From: Paramicrobacterium humi
GTDB taxonomy: Bacteria; Actinomycetota; Actinomycetes; Actinomycetales; Microbacteriaceae
NCBI RefSeq assembly: GCF_900105715.1
Contig: NZ_FNRY01000001.1
Location: forward strand, 2,232,001-2,296,000
Reading direction: 5' to 3'
DNA length: 64,000 nt
The notes beneath the pieces were generated by a model that was not told where the DNA came from, searched no databases, and saw only the letters and a program-made list of their open reading frames with translations. Numbering within the stretch: the stretch's first letter is position 1; each line of letters starts with the position of its first letter. The position numbers were made by a program, and so were the translations under genes. Below, piece by piece: positions 37,499 through 47,492 of this stretch.

Positions 37499-37882
37499 TC
37501 AGGAGAACGGCCAGATCCCGGACTCCTCGCCCCATTCGCGGAGCGCGTCCGGCGCGGGGAAGCCGAGATCGTACGACTGCAGGGGAACATCGATGGCGCC
37601 GAAGTCGTCGAGCTTCGCGCGAATGCCGTCACGGCTGACCTCGGTGAGGCGCACGCGAATGTGCCGGCCCGGCGCGAGCTCCAGCCGCCACGGCTCGGCG
37701 AGGTAGCCGATGCCGAGCGCCTCGAGCCGCTCCTCGGCGCTCAGCCAGTCGCCAGGGCCGCCAATCTCACGTCCGAGCAGGTCGATCGGCACGAAGTCGT
37801 CGCCCGCCATGCGGATCCAGCCGACGAGCTCCCCGTCAGGTCGGCGGTGCTCGATCCAGTCGGCCCCGGACGTGCTATCCAT
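37499..37882 (-). CDS. Conserved hypothetical protein
   Basis: A 127-residue soluble protein starting DWIEHRRPDGELVGWIRM, with PIDLLGREIGGPGDWLSAEE and the ending WGEESGIWPF. It looks beta-rich and has no metal or catalytic motif. AAAGGA lies upstream of the ATG. It lies in a leftward run msrB - nitroreductase - this gene, 11 bases after the nitroreductase stop. The function is unknown. Confidence 0.7.
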   Translation of the reverse strand: MDSTSGADWIEHRRPDGELVGWIRMAGDDFVPIDLLGREIGGPGDWLSAEERLEALGIGYLAEPWRLELAPGRHIRVRLTEVSRDGIRAKLDDFGAIDVPLQSYDLGFPAPDALREWGEESGIWPFS

Positions 37883-37893
37883 GGCGAGTCCTT

Positions 37894-38439
37894 TCAGCGG
37901 TCGACGACGGTGAGGAAGCGCTCCGGGTCTATCGACCGGTCGTGACCCGGCTTGTCCTTCGTGTTCTCGGGGATGCCGCCGACGTACAGCCAGCCGAGCA
38001 GCTCTTCGTTGTCGGCGAGCTCGTGCATGCGTCGCACGGGCTCGGCGCGCACGAGGCTTCCCGTGCGCCACATGACGCCCCAGCCGGCGTCGGCGAGCAG
38101 CAGGCTCAGCATGTGGGCGACACCCGCCGTGACGGCATCCTGTTCCCAGTCGGGAACCTTGTGGCTCTCCCGCCGACACGCGACTATCGCGATGAGGAGG
38201 GGAGCCCGCAGCGGTTTCGACGACGGCTTTTCGTGCTCGGCGGCTTCAGCGAGCGCGGCGCCCAGTCGCTCCCGCGCGGCGCCGCGCAGCTCGATCAGGC
38301 GCCACGGCTCGAGACCGCTGTGGTCGGCGACCCGGCCTGCGGCGGCGACGAGTCGGGCGAGCTCGGCGTGATCCGGCGCGTCGCCCGTCACCTTCGACCA
38401 GGACCGCCGTGCGGCGACCCGGTCGACGAGGGAGCTCAT
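37894..38439 (-). CDS. Nitroreductase-family protein
   Basis: A 181-residue FMN-dependent reductase of the small nitroreductase class, with the N-terminal [15 protein letters not shown] (flavin phosphate contact), the [12 protein letters not shown] segment, and [15 protein letters not shown] and [13 protein letters not shown] near the C-terminus. The physiological substrate is unknown. It overlaps msrB in ATGA, so the pair is co-translated; both deal with redox chemistry. Confidence 0.85.
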   Translation of the reverse strand: MSSLVDRVAARRSWSKVTGDAPDHAELARLVAAAGRVADHSGLEPWRLIELRGAARERLGAALAEAAEHEKPSSKPLRAPLLIAIVACRRESHKVPDWEQDAVTAGVAHMLSLLLADAGWGVMWRTGSLVRAEPVRRMHELADNEELLGWLYVGGIPENTKDKPGHDRSIDPERFLTVVDR

Positions 38440-38837
38440 GCCTGGGGCGTGAAGCCGAGCGAGATCGAGTTCATGCAGTAGCGATCGCCCGTCGGGGTGC
38501 CGAAGCCGTCGTCGAAGACGTGCCCGAGGTGGGAGTCGCAGCGGGCGCAGCGCACTTCCGTGCGCACCATGCCGAGGCTGCGGTCCTCCGTGAGGGTGAC
38601 GGCCTCGGGACGAACCGACTCGTAGAAGCTCGGCCAGCCGCATCCGGAATCGAACTTCGTCCCGCTCTTGAACAGCTCTGCGCCGCACGCGGCGCACGTG
38701 TATACGCCCGCTCGCCCCTCGTCGAGCAGCTCGCCCGTCCACGGACGTTCGGTCGCCGCCGTGCGCAGCACGGCGTACTGCTCGGGAGTCAGCTCTTCAC
38801 GCCACTGCTCGTCTGTCTTCGTCAGCTTCTCCGTCAT
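38436..38837 (-). CDS. msrB: Peptide-methionine (R)-S-oxide reductase
   Basis: A 133-residue enzyme that repairs oxidised methionine. It has both zinc CxxC pairs (CAACGAELF and [12 protein letters not shown]), the GCGWPSFYE core and the catalytic Cys in [16 protein letters not shown] 38837 has AGGAG upstream. It heads the leftward redox operon. Confidence 0.95.
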   Translation of the reverse strand: MTEKLTKTDEQWREELTPEQYAVLRTAATERPWTGELLDEGRAGVYTCAACGAELFKSGTKFDSGCGWPSFYESVRPEAVTLTEDRSLGMVRTEVRCARCDSHLGHVFDDGFGTPTGDRYCMNSISLGFTPQA

Positions 38838-38960
38838 GACGCACTCCTGCTCTTCGTGGTCGGGATACATCCAAGTTAAGCCCTGAGAGCTGTGTGTTAT
38901 TCCGTGTTTCGTTTCGGGCGTACGTTCAGGGGCCGGGAAACTAGGATTGCGAAAGAGGTG

Positions 38961-39254
38961 ATGGACCAGGTGACGGACCACGGGCACGACGACGAGGCGG
39001 ACTGTGACGCGCTCAGCGAGCGCGACATCGCCATCCTCGACTTCGAGCGCCAGTGGTGGAAGCACGCGGGGACGAAGGAGGAGGCGATCCGGGCCCGGTT
39101 CGCGCTGTCGTCGGCTCGGTACTATCAACTACTGGCCGCTCTCATCAAGAGGCCGGCCGCCCTCAAGCACGACCCCATGTTGGTGAAGCGACTGCAGCGC
39201 GTGCGCGATCAGCGCATGGCCGCTCGCGTGCGCCGCACCTCCCTCGACCGCTGA
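38961..39254 (+). CDS. DUF3263 protein
   Basis: A 97-residue actinobacterial protein. The signature is [20 protein letters not shown] followed by [16 protein letters not shown], a helix-turn-helix-like arrangement that suggests DNA binding, and a basic C-terminus ([17 protein letters not shown]). ATG 38961 has AAAGAGG a few bases upstream. It is followed 36 bases later by a LytR_C gene, probably co-transcribed. Function unknown. Confidence 0.82.
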   Translation: MDQVTDHGHDDEADCDALSERDIAILDFERQWWKHAGTKEEAIRARFALSSARYYQLLAALIKRPAALKHDPMLVKRLQRVRDQRMAARVRRTSLDR

Positions 39255-39290
39255 CCTCAGTCCGTCCCTGAACAGGAGAGACCCGACCGC

Positions 39291-39860
39291 ATGGCCAAAT
39301 CGTTCCCCCGCGACCGGTTCGACGATGTGCCGCGCACGTCTCGCGTCGGCGCGCACCGTGCGCCCGCTCCGCGGGGACGCGGCTGGGCGGCCTTCGGCTG
39401 GGCGGCTCTCGCGACGGCGATCCTCGTGGCGCTCGGCATCCTCGGCCTGAGCCTCGCAAGCGACCGGCTGAACCTCGACCAGGTCTTCGAGATGCCGGCC
39501 GAGACCTCCGCCTCGCCGACGCCGACGGAGACCACGACGCCGACAGCGGAGCCGACGATCGACCCGAAGGCTCTCGTTCAAGTGCTCAACGGCACGACGA
39601 CGCCGGGACTCGCGGGTGACGGCAAGGACAAGCTCGCCGCCGCCGGCTGGACCGACTCCAACATCACCGCGAGCAACGCGAGCGACACCTCCATCACGAC
39701 GTCGACGGTGTACTACGACGACCCTACCCTCGAAGGCGCCGCGCGCGGCGTCGCGGAGTCGCTCGGCATCTCGACCGTCACGTATTCGACGGAGTTCAGC
39801 TCCGGAGAGGGCGGCATCTCCCAGATCGTCGTCGTGCTCGGCTCCGACTTCGCTCCCTGA
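39291..39860 (+). CDS. LytR C-terminal domain membrane protein
   Basis: A 189-residue protein: basic cytoplasmic tail, a membrane helix at about residues 33-56 (AAFGWAALATAILVALGILG), a Thr/Pro-rich linker, then a LytR_C domain (VQVLNGTTTPGLAGDGKDKL and ISQIVVVLGSDF). Such proteins act in the cell envelope, perhaps alongside LCP glycopolymer ligases; the role here is inferred. AGGAGAG precedes the start. Confidence 0.85.
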   Translation: MAKSFPRDRFDDVPRTSRVGAHRAPAPRGRGWAAFGWAALATAILVALGILGLSLASDRLNLDQVFEMPAETSASPTPTETTTPTAEPTIDPKALVQVLNGTTTPGLAGDGKDKLAAAGWTDSNITASNASDTSITTSTVYYDDPTLEGAARGVAESLGISTVTYSTEFSSGEGGISQIVVVLGSDFAP

Positions 39861-39906
39861 GGGAGAAGCGGTTCCGCCCGCCGCGTAACACTCGCCGAGG
39901 GCGCAG

Positions 39907-39968
39907 CTTGCACTCGCCGTATCCGAGTGCCAGAATTGCCATTAGCACTCCCGCTAACGGAGTGCTAA
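39907..39968 (+). promoter_or_regulatory. groL promoter with two CIRCE elements
   Basis: TTAGCACTC-N9-GAGTGCTAA at 39942-39968 is a perfect CIRCE, the HrcA operator. A second, with the core GCACTC-N9-GAGTGC, lies at 39907-39933. The -35 TTGCAC (39908-39913) and -10 CAGAAT (39931-39936), 17 bases apart, lie inside the upstream copy, so HrcA at either site should block transcription until heat shock. Confidence 0.92.
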
Positions 39969-39981
39969 TAACGTTCATTGA

Positions 39982-41628
<1,647 letters not shown>

Positions 41629-41645
41629 GTCCCGCAGCACTGCAC

Positions 41646-41679
41646 CGATGGGCGTCTCCCGCAAGGGAGGCGCCCATCG
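41646..41679. terminator. groL terminator
   Basis: A 15-bp stem (41646-41660 with 41665-41679, one G-T pair) closed by a GCAA tetraloop, 17 bases after the groL stop and just before the convergent WXG100 stop; probably acts in both directions. Confidence 0.85.
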
Positions 41680-41685
41680 CGCGTG

Positions 41686-41976
41686 TCAGCGGCCGAACAT
41701 GCCCGCGTTCTGCTGCTCGACCTCGGCATAGTGACTGCCCGCCTGCCCGAGCGCCAGGTTGAGTTCGGTGATCGATTCCTCGACGCGAGCCTGCGTCGTG
41801 CGCCAGTCCTGCGCCGCCGTGTTGAACGCGCTCGCGGCCTGGCCGGTCCACTGTGACTGCAGGTTCTGGATCTGGCTCATCAGGTTGTTCACGTCGGCGC
41901 GCAGCTGCTCGGTGATGCCGCGGATCGCCGAGCTCGCGCTCTGGACCGCCTCGCTGTCGACCGTGTACCTGCTCAT
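41686..41976 (-). CDS. WXG100-family (ESAT-6-like) secreted protein
   Basis: A 96-residue helical hairpin protein with the central W-x-G in LQSQWTGQAASAFN near residue 44 and a helix-rich remainder (ESITELNLALGQAGSHYAEV). WXG100 proteins leave by type VII secretion; no eccC or partner gene is nearby, so the secretion machine must be elsewhere or the protein may act inside the cell. ATG 41976 has AGGAG upstream. Confidence 0.9.
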   Translation of the reverse strand: MSRYTVDSEAVQSASSAIRGITEQLRADVNNLMSQIQNLQSQWTGQAASAFNTAAQDWRTTQARVEESITELNLALGQAGSHYAEVEQQNAGMFGR

Positions 41977-42096
41977 GTCGTACTCCTCTCGTGGGTGTGA
42001 CATGACGCTAGCGGCGCGGGAGCGAGTGGCATCCGCCCTCTGCCGATGCCGTGCACAGCGCCGCTCACGCGCGTGCTGTGGACGACAGGAGCCGGC

Positions 42097-43803
42097 TCAG
42101 GCCTCGTCGTCGGACTCGGCGGGCGCGACCGGCTGAGGGCCCGTGTCCTCGCGGCGCGCGAGAGGGAGCGCGATGCGGAACGTCGCTCCGCCGCCCGGGG
42201 TCTCGGAGACGCTGACGGTGCCGCCGTGCGCCGCCACGATCGAGGAGACGATGGCGAGCCCGAGGCCGCTTCCGCCGGTCTCCCTTGTGCGCGAGGTGTC
42301 GGCGCGCCAGAACCGCTGGAAGATCTTCTCGCGGATCTGCGGCGGCACGCCCTCGCCGTGGTCGATGACCGCGACCGTGGCCATTCCCGTGCGCGGGTTG
42401 GCCGCGACGCCGACCTCGATGGGGCTGCCGTCGGCGGTGAACCGCATGGCGTTGCCCATGAGGTTCGCGATGACCTGGCGGATCTTGTTCTCCTCCGCCA
42501 TCACGATCGCCGGAACGGCGGGAAGCGACGCCGTCATGTCGGTGACCGACTCGATGGTGAGGTGCGGCTGCGCGGCGTCGTCCCGCTTCGCGCGGCGGCC
42601 CCGCAGCCGCGCGAACGTCGCCCCCGCGAGGGCGATGGGTCCCGTGTTTCCCGTCGTGTTCCCCGTGCGGGTCTTCGGCGGGGACGCGGGCTCCTCCCGT
42701 GCGGGCGGCGGCGGTGCCGGCACGTCGGGCGGAGTGTCGATGACGAACGACACCGGGCGGCCCGGATAGGACGCGCGGGCGTCCATGACGGCATCCTTCG
42801 CGAGCGGCGTGAGGTCGACGGGAGCGAGCTCGAGCGGGCGCGTCTCGTCGAGGCGCGCGAGTTCGAGCAGGTCCTGCACCATGACGCTCATGCGCACGGC
42901 CTCCTTCTCGATGCGCTCCATCGCCTGCGCGACGTCCTCGGGCTTCTCGAGCGCCCCCATGCGGTACAGCTCGGCGTAGCCGCGCACCGTCACGAGGGGC
43001 GTGCGCAGCTCGTGACTCGCGTCGCCCACGAACCGTCGCATCTGCTCGATCGTCTGCGCGCGGTCGGCGAAGGCGCGGTCGATGCGGCTGAGCATCGTGT
43101 TGAGGGAGCGGTTGAGTCGCCCGACCTCGGTGTTCGGCGTCATCGTGGTGAGCCGCTGGCTGAAGTCTCCGTTCGCGATGTGGGAGGCCGTGAGCTCCAC
43201 CTCGCGCAGCGGGCTGAGCGTGTTCGAGACGAGCACGCGCGTGATGAGGGCGCCGAGCACGATGACGCCGAGGCCGAGGCCGAAGAAGATCGTGACGTAG
43301 GTCGCGACGACGCTGTCGGGGCCGCGCATCGACACGGCGATGAACAGCACGCCGTTCGTGCCGCGGTCGTCGATGGCGTCGGCGACGACGGTGACCGCCT
43401 GGAAATCGGTGCCCGCCGGGCTCGTCACCGTCATCGGTCGCGTGTTGATCGCCTTCCCGAGCGAGATCGCTCCGGGTGCCGGGCGTGGCAGGAACTTCGC
43501 CTCCCGGTCGTCCCAGTTGTGGTCGATGAGGGTGCCGTCGGGGCCGTAGAGCGCGATGTAGTAGTCGTTCGTCTCGCGCACTTGGGTCTGACCCGGCTCG
43601 GTGTCGTCGATGTAGCGGTCGATGTCACCCGTCGCGAAGGCGACGAGCTCGGCCTTCGCCTGCTCGATGAGCGCCTGCTTGAGGATGATGACGGTTCCGG
43701 CGCCCGTGACGAGCAGCCCGAACGTGAGCACGATCACGGTCACGCTGGTGATCTTCGTGCGTAGCGTTATCGAATTCCACCACTCGGCGACCGATGAGTG
43801 CAT
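42097..43803 (-). CDS. Sensor histidine kinase with a proline-rich insertion
   Basis: A 568-residue membrane kinase (TrcS/PhoR-like architecture): membrane helices at about 18-42 and 167-190 flanking an extracytoplasmic sensor domain, a HAMP segment, the phospho-accepting His in FVGDASHELRTPLVTVRGYA near residue 260, and an ATPase domain with NLMGNAMRFTADGSP, DHGEGVPP and RETGGSGLGLAI. Unusually, about 60 residues of Pro/Ala-rich and basic sequence (VPAPPPPAREEPASPPK onward) interrupt the region between the two catalytic parts. It lies 11 bases after the response regulator. Confidence 0.88.
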   Translation of the reverse strand: MHSSVAEWWNSITLRTKITSVTVIVLTFGLLVTGAGTVIILKQALIEQAKAELVAFATGDIDRYIDDTEPGQTQVRETNDYYIALYGPDGTLIDHNWDDREAKFLPRPAPGAISLGKAINTRPMTVTSPAGTDFQAVTVVADAIDDRGTNGVLFIAVSMRGPDSVVATYVTIFFGLGLGVIVLGALITRVLVSNTLSPLREVELTASHIANGDFSQRLTTMTPNTEVGRLNRSLNTMLSRIDRAFADRAQTIEQMRRFVGDASHELRTPLVTVRGYAELYRMGALEKPEDVAQAMERIEKEAVRMSVMVQDLLELARLDETRPLELAPVDLTPLAKDAVMDARASYPGRPVSFVIDTPPDVPAPPPPAREEPASPPKTRTGNTTGNTGPIALAGATFARLRGRRAKRDDAAQPHLTIESVTDMTASLPAVPAIVMAEENKIRQVIANLMGNAMRFTADGSPIEVGVAANPRTGMATVAVIDHGEGVPPQIREKIFQRFWRADTSRTRETGGSGLGLAIVSSIVAAHGGTVSVSETPGGGATFRIALPLARREDTGPQPVAPAESDDEA

Positions 43804-43814
43804 GTCGGATGCTG

Positions 43815-44504
43815 CTACTGCTTGCCCGTCTTCAGCATGTAGCCGAAGCCGCGCTTCGTCTGGATCAGCGGCTCCGACGAGAACTGGTCGAGCTTGCGGC
43901 GCAAGTAGGAGATGTAGCTCTCGACGATGCCCGCGTCGCCGTTGAAGTCGTACTCCCACACGTGGTCGAGGATCTGCGCCTTGCTCAGCACGCGGTTGGG
44001 GTTGAGCATGAGATAGCGCAAGAGCTTGAACTCGGTCGGGCTGAGCTCGACGCTCGTCTCGCCGACGTACACCTCGTGGGTGTCCTGGTCCATCGTGAGC
44101 TCGCCCGCGCGGATGATGGCGTCCTCGTCCGCCTGCATGGTGCGGCGCAGGATGGCCTTGATGCGCGCGACGATCTCGTCGAGGCTGAACGGCTTCGTGA
44201 CGTAGTCGTCGCCGCCGACGGTGAGTCCCGTGATCTTGTCCTCGGTGTCGTCCTTCGCCGTGAGGAACAGGATCGGCGCCGTGTACCCGGAGGCGCGCAG
44301 CCGCTTGGTGACGCCGAAGCCGTTCATGTCGGGCAGCATGACGTCGAGGATGATGAGGTCGGGCTCCTCCTCCAGAACGGCGGAGATCGCCTGGGCGCCG
44401 TTTCCGACAGCGCGCACGGCGAAGCCCGCGAAGCGCAGGCTTGTGGTCAGCAGGTCGCGGATGTTGGGCTCGTCATCGACGATGAGGATGCGTGGTCCGG
44501 TCAT
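43815..44504 (-). CDS. Two-component response regulator, OmpR family
   Basis: A 229-residue regulator: receiver domain with RILIVDDEPNIRDLLTTSL, Asp in LIILDVMLPDMNGFGVTK and Lys in YVTKPFSLDEIVARI; winged-helix domain with LSPTEFKLLRYLMLNPNRVL and VESYISYLRRKLD. This resembles mycobacterial TrcR/PhoP-like regulators. GATACT ends 6 bases before the ATG, suggesting a leaderless message. It pairs with the downstream kinase; the signal is unknown. Confidence 0.92.
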   Translation of the reverse strand: MTGPRILIVDDEPNIRDLLTTSLRFAGFAVRAVGNGAQAISAVLEEEPDLIILDVMLPDMNGFGVTKRLRASGYTAPILFLTAKDDTEDKITGLTVGGDDYVTKPFSLDEIVARIKAILRRTMQADEDAIIRAGELTMDQDTHEVYVGETSVELSPTEFKLLRYLMLNPNRVLSKAQILDHVWEYDFNGDAGIVESYISYLRRKLDQFSSEPLIQTKRGFGYMLKTGKQ

Positions 44505-44594
44505 CGTCCCAGTATCTGCGTATCTCCTGAAAGTGGGCTGGGCATCTGTTCGCGCCGAACGGAGCAGACTGGGACCAGTCGAAAGGGGAGACGC

Positions 44595-45812
44595 ATGCCC
44601 GCATTCGTCATCGTCGGCGGAGGCCTCGCCGCCGCGAGCGCCGCCGAAGAGCTGCGCGCGCAGGGCCTCGACGGAGCCGTCACCGTGATCGCCGGCGAGA
44701 GCCACGAACCGTACATCCGGCCGCCGCTGTCGAAAGAGGTGCTCCTCGGCACGGCGGAAGCGGACACGGCCTTCGTGCACGAGCGCGGCTGGTACCCCGA
44801 ACACGACATCGAGCTCCTGACGGCGGATGCCGCCACGCGCCTCGATCCCCCGGGGCGCACCGTCGAGCTCGCCTCGGGCCGCACGATCTCCTACGACGAG
44901 CTGCTGCTCGCCACGGGAGCGCGAGCGCGCCGGCTCGAGGTGCCGGGCGCCGACCTGCCGGGCGTGCACGTGCTGCGCACCCTCGAGGACTCCGAGGCCC
45001 TGCGCGAGGCGCTGCGCGACGGCGGCAAGCGCGTCGTCACGATCGGCGGCGGCTGGATCGGCCTTGAGGTCACGGCGGCCGCCGCCACCTACGGCAACGA
45101 CGTCACCGTCGTCATGCGCGGCGAGATCGCCCTCGCGTCCGCGCTCGGCGACGACCTCGGCCGGTTCTTCCAGAGCCGCCACGAGGCGCACGGCGTGCGC
45201 TTCGTCACGGGCGCGAACGCCACGCGCCTCACGGGGGAGGACCGCGTGACGGGAGTGGACACCGACACGGGCGAGCATCTCGCCGCCGACGTCGTCGTCG
45301 TCGGCATCGGCGCGATCCCCAACACTCGGCTCGCCGAGGAGGCGGCCCTCGACGTCGACGACGGCGTGCTCGCGGATGCCGCCCTGCGCACGAGCGACGA
45401 GCACATCCGCGCGGCGGGCGACGTCGCAAACGCGTGGCATCCCGTGCTCGAGCGGCGCTTGCGCAGCGAGCACTGGGCGAACGCCATCGAGCAGGGGAAG
45501 GCCGCCGCGCGCAGCCTGCTCGGCCAGGACGTGAGCTACGACGAGGTGCCGTACTTCTACACCGACCAGTACGACATCGGCATGGAGTACGCGGGCTACT
45601 TCCCGCTCGCCCGCGACGCGGACGTGCTCTATCGCGGCGACAGGGAGTCCGGCGAGTTCATCGCGTTCTGGCTGCGGAACGACGCCGTCGTCGCGGGCAT
45701 GAACGTCAACGTCTGGGACGTGAACGACGACATCAAGGAGCTCGTTCGCTCGGGCCGGCGCATCGACCGCGCCCGGCTCGCTGACCCGGACGTCGCCCTC
45801 GGCGACGTCTGA
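44595..45812 (+). CDS. FAD-dependent NAD(P)H-ferredoxin/rubredoxin reductase
   Basis: A 405-residue two-dinucleotide-fold oxidoreductase: FAD motif AFVIVGGGLAAASAAEELRA at the N-terminus, NAD motif KRVVTIGGGWIGLEVTAAAA near residue 145, the second FAD motif HIRAAGDVANAW near 275, and a C-terminal reductase domain. It probably feeds electrons to a ferredoxin or cytochrome P450/dioxygenase partner not seen here. ATG 44595 follows GAAAGGGGAG. It overlaps the folP-like gene by one base. Confidence 0.88.
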   Translation: MPAFVIVGGGLAAASAAEELRAQGLDGAVTVIAGESHEPYIRPPLSKEVLLGTAEADTAFVHERGWYPEHDIELLTADAATRLDPPGRTVELASGRTISYDELLLATGARARRLEVPGADLPGVHVLRTLEDSEALREALRDGGKRVVTIGGGWIGLEVTAAAATYGNDVTVVMRGEIALASALGDDLGRFFQSRHEAHGVRFVTGANATRLTGEDRVTGVDTDTGEHLAADVVVVGIGAIPNTRLAEEAALDVDDGVLADAALRTSDEHIRAAGDVANAWHPVLERRLRSEHWANAIEQGKAAARSLLGQDVSYDEVPYFYTDQYDIGMEYAGYFPLARDADVLYRGDRESGEFIAFWLRNDAVVAGMNVNVWDVNDDIKELVRSGRRIDRARLADPDVALGDV

Positions 45813-46753
45813 TGCGGCACGATGGGAGCATGCACTCGCGCTCCCCGCACGACCTCCCGCCCCTTCCGGCCCTCCGCGAGCCGGTGCGCACGATCGGGGC
45901 GCGCGAGTTCGACTTCTCCCGTCAGGTCGCCGTCATGGCCGTCGTCAACCGAACGCCCGACTCGTTCTACGACCGCGGAGCCACGTTCGCCCTCGACCGC
46001 GCCGTCGACGCGTGCCTCGACGCCGTCGTCGCCGGCGCCGACTGGGTCGACATCGGCGGGGCGCCGTTCGCTCCGGGGCCGCCGATTCCCGCGGACGAGG
46101 AGGCCGAGCGCGTCGTGCCCGTCGTGGCCGCCGTGCGGGCGGCATCCGATGTCGTCATCTCCGTCGACACCTTCCAGGCCGGCGTCGCCCGACGCGCCAT
46201 CGACGCGGGCGCCGACGTGATAAACGACACGACGGGGCTGCGCGATCCCGACCTCGCTCGCGTCGTCGCCGACAGCGCCGCCACCGTCGTCATCACGCAC
46301 AGCCTCGCCGTGCCGCGCACGCCGTACCCGCGACCGCACTACGACGACGTCGCGGGGGAGGTCGCCGCGTTCCTCGCCGAGCGGGTCGAGAGCGCGCTCG
46401 CCGCCGGCATCCCGCCCGAGCGCATCGTCGTCGACCCGGGCCACGACCTCAACAAGAACACAATGCACAGCCTCGAGCTCACGCGCCGTCTCGGCCGCAT
46501 CGTGGACCTCGGCTACCCGACCCTCGTCGCCGTGTCGAACAAGGACTTCATTGGCGAGAGCCTCGACGCCGCCCGCGAGGAGCGTGTCGAGGGCTCGCTC
46601 GTCGCGGCCGCGCTGTGCATCGCGCAGGGCGCGCGCATCGTGCGCATGCACAACGTGCGCGAATCGGTCGCGGCCGTGCGCATGACGGAGGCGATCCTCG
46701 GGCTGCGGGAGCCCGCCTACCAGCGGCACAACATGGGGGAGCGCAATGACTGA
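45812..46753 (+). CDS. Dihydropteroate synthase-like protein, FolP2 type
   Basis: A 313-residue TIM-barrel protein of the pterin-binding family. The first signature reads VVNRTPDSFYDRG, the mycobacterial FolP2 form rather than the canonical N-V-T-P-D-S-F-S-D-G-G; VDPGHDLNKN and VSNKDFIGES are also present. Mycobacterial FolP2 lacks normal dihydropteroate synthase activity, so the role here is uncertain. ATG 45812 overlaps the previous stop (TGATG); ATG 45830 is an alternative, as CACGAT ends six bases before it. Confidence 0.82.
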   Translation: MRHDGSMHSRSPHDLPPLPALREPVRTIGAREFDFSRQVAVMAVVNRTPDSFYDRGATFALDRAVDACLDAVVAGADWVDIGGAPFAPGPPIPADEEAERVVPVVAAVRAASDVVISVDTFQAGVARRAIDAGADVINDTTGLRDPDLARVVADSAATVVITHSLAVPRTPYPRPHYDDVAGEVAAFLAERVESALAAGIPPERIVVDPGHDLNKNTMHSLELTRRLGRIVDLGYPTLVAVSNKDFIGESLDAAREERVEGSLVAAALCIAQGARIVRMHNVRESVAAVRMTEAILGLREPAYQRHNMGERND

Positions 46754-47486
46754 GCTCACGCGCGTGTGGCCGCTGCCCGCGGCGACGGCCGAGGACGACG
46801 CGGGAGTCGCGGACTGGTACGAGGTCGCCGACCGCAGCGAGCCGTGGCTGCGCATGAACTTCGTCTCGAGCCTCGACGGCGCCGTCACCGTCGGCGGGCT
46901 CTCCGGCGGCCTCGGCACCGACGCCGACAAGCGCGTCTTTGACACGTTGCGCACCCTCGCCGACGTCGTCATCGTCGGCGCGGGAACCGTGCGAGCCGAA
47001 GGCTACGGCCCCATGCGAGTGGATGCCGCCGAGCAGCGCGTCGCGCGAGGGCTTCCCGCCCAGCCGGTGTTCGCCATCGTCTCCGCGCGGCTCGACCTCG
47101 ACGCCGACGACCGCATCTTCCAGGACGCGCCCGTCCGGCCGATCGTGGCGACGTGCGAGACGGCCGACCCGGAGCGCCGGCGGCGCCTCGCCGAGGTCGC
47201 CGACGTGCTCGTGTGCGGACGGGACCGCGTCGAGGGGACCGCCCTCAAGGCGGCGCTCGCCGAGCGCGGCCTCACCCAGATGCACTCCGAGGGCGGCCCG
47301 CACCTGTTCGGCGCCATGGCCGAGGCCGACGCGGTCGACGAGCTGTGCCTGACCCTGAGCCCCATGATCGCGGGCGGCTTCGCACCGCGCATCATCGCCG
47401 GCGTCGACGAGCTGCGGCACAGCATGCGCCTCGGGCACGTCATCGAGGGCGACGGCACGCTGCTGTTGCGCTACGTGCGCGCCTGA
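46746..47486 (+). CDS. Pyrimidine reductase family protein (RibD C-terminal domain)
   Basis: A 246-residue reductase domain as found in riboflavin enzyme RibD, here as a stand-alone protein. Landmarks are MNFVSSLDGAVTVGGLSGGL, VIVGAGTVRAEGYGP and LTQMHSEGGPHLFGAM. It may reduce a pterin- or flavin-related intermediate; pairing with the FolP2-like gene (8-base overlap, good GGGGGAG upstream) points to pterin chemistry. The exact substrate is unknown. Confidence 0.85.
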   Translation: MTELTRVWPLPAATAEDDAGVADWYEVADRSEPWLRMNFVSSLDGAVTVGGLSGGLGTDADKRVFDTLRTLADVVIVGAGTVRAEGYGPMRVDAAEQRVARGLPAQPVFAIVSARLDLDADDRIFQDAPVRPIVATCETADPERRRRLAEVADVLVCGRDRVEGTALKAALAERGLTQMHSEGGPHLFGAMAEADAVDELCLTLSPMIAGGFAPRIIAGVDELRHSMRLGHVIEGDGTLLLRYVRA

Positions 47487-47492
47487 GCCGGA

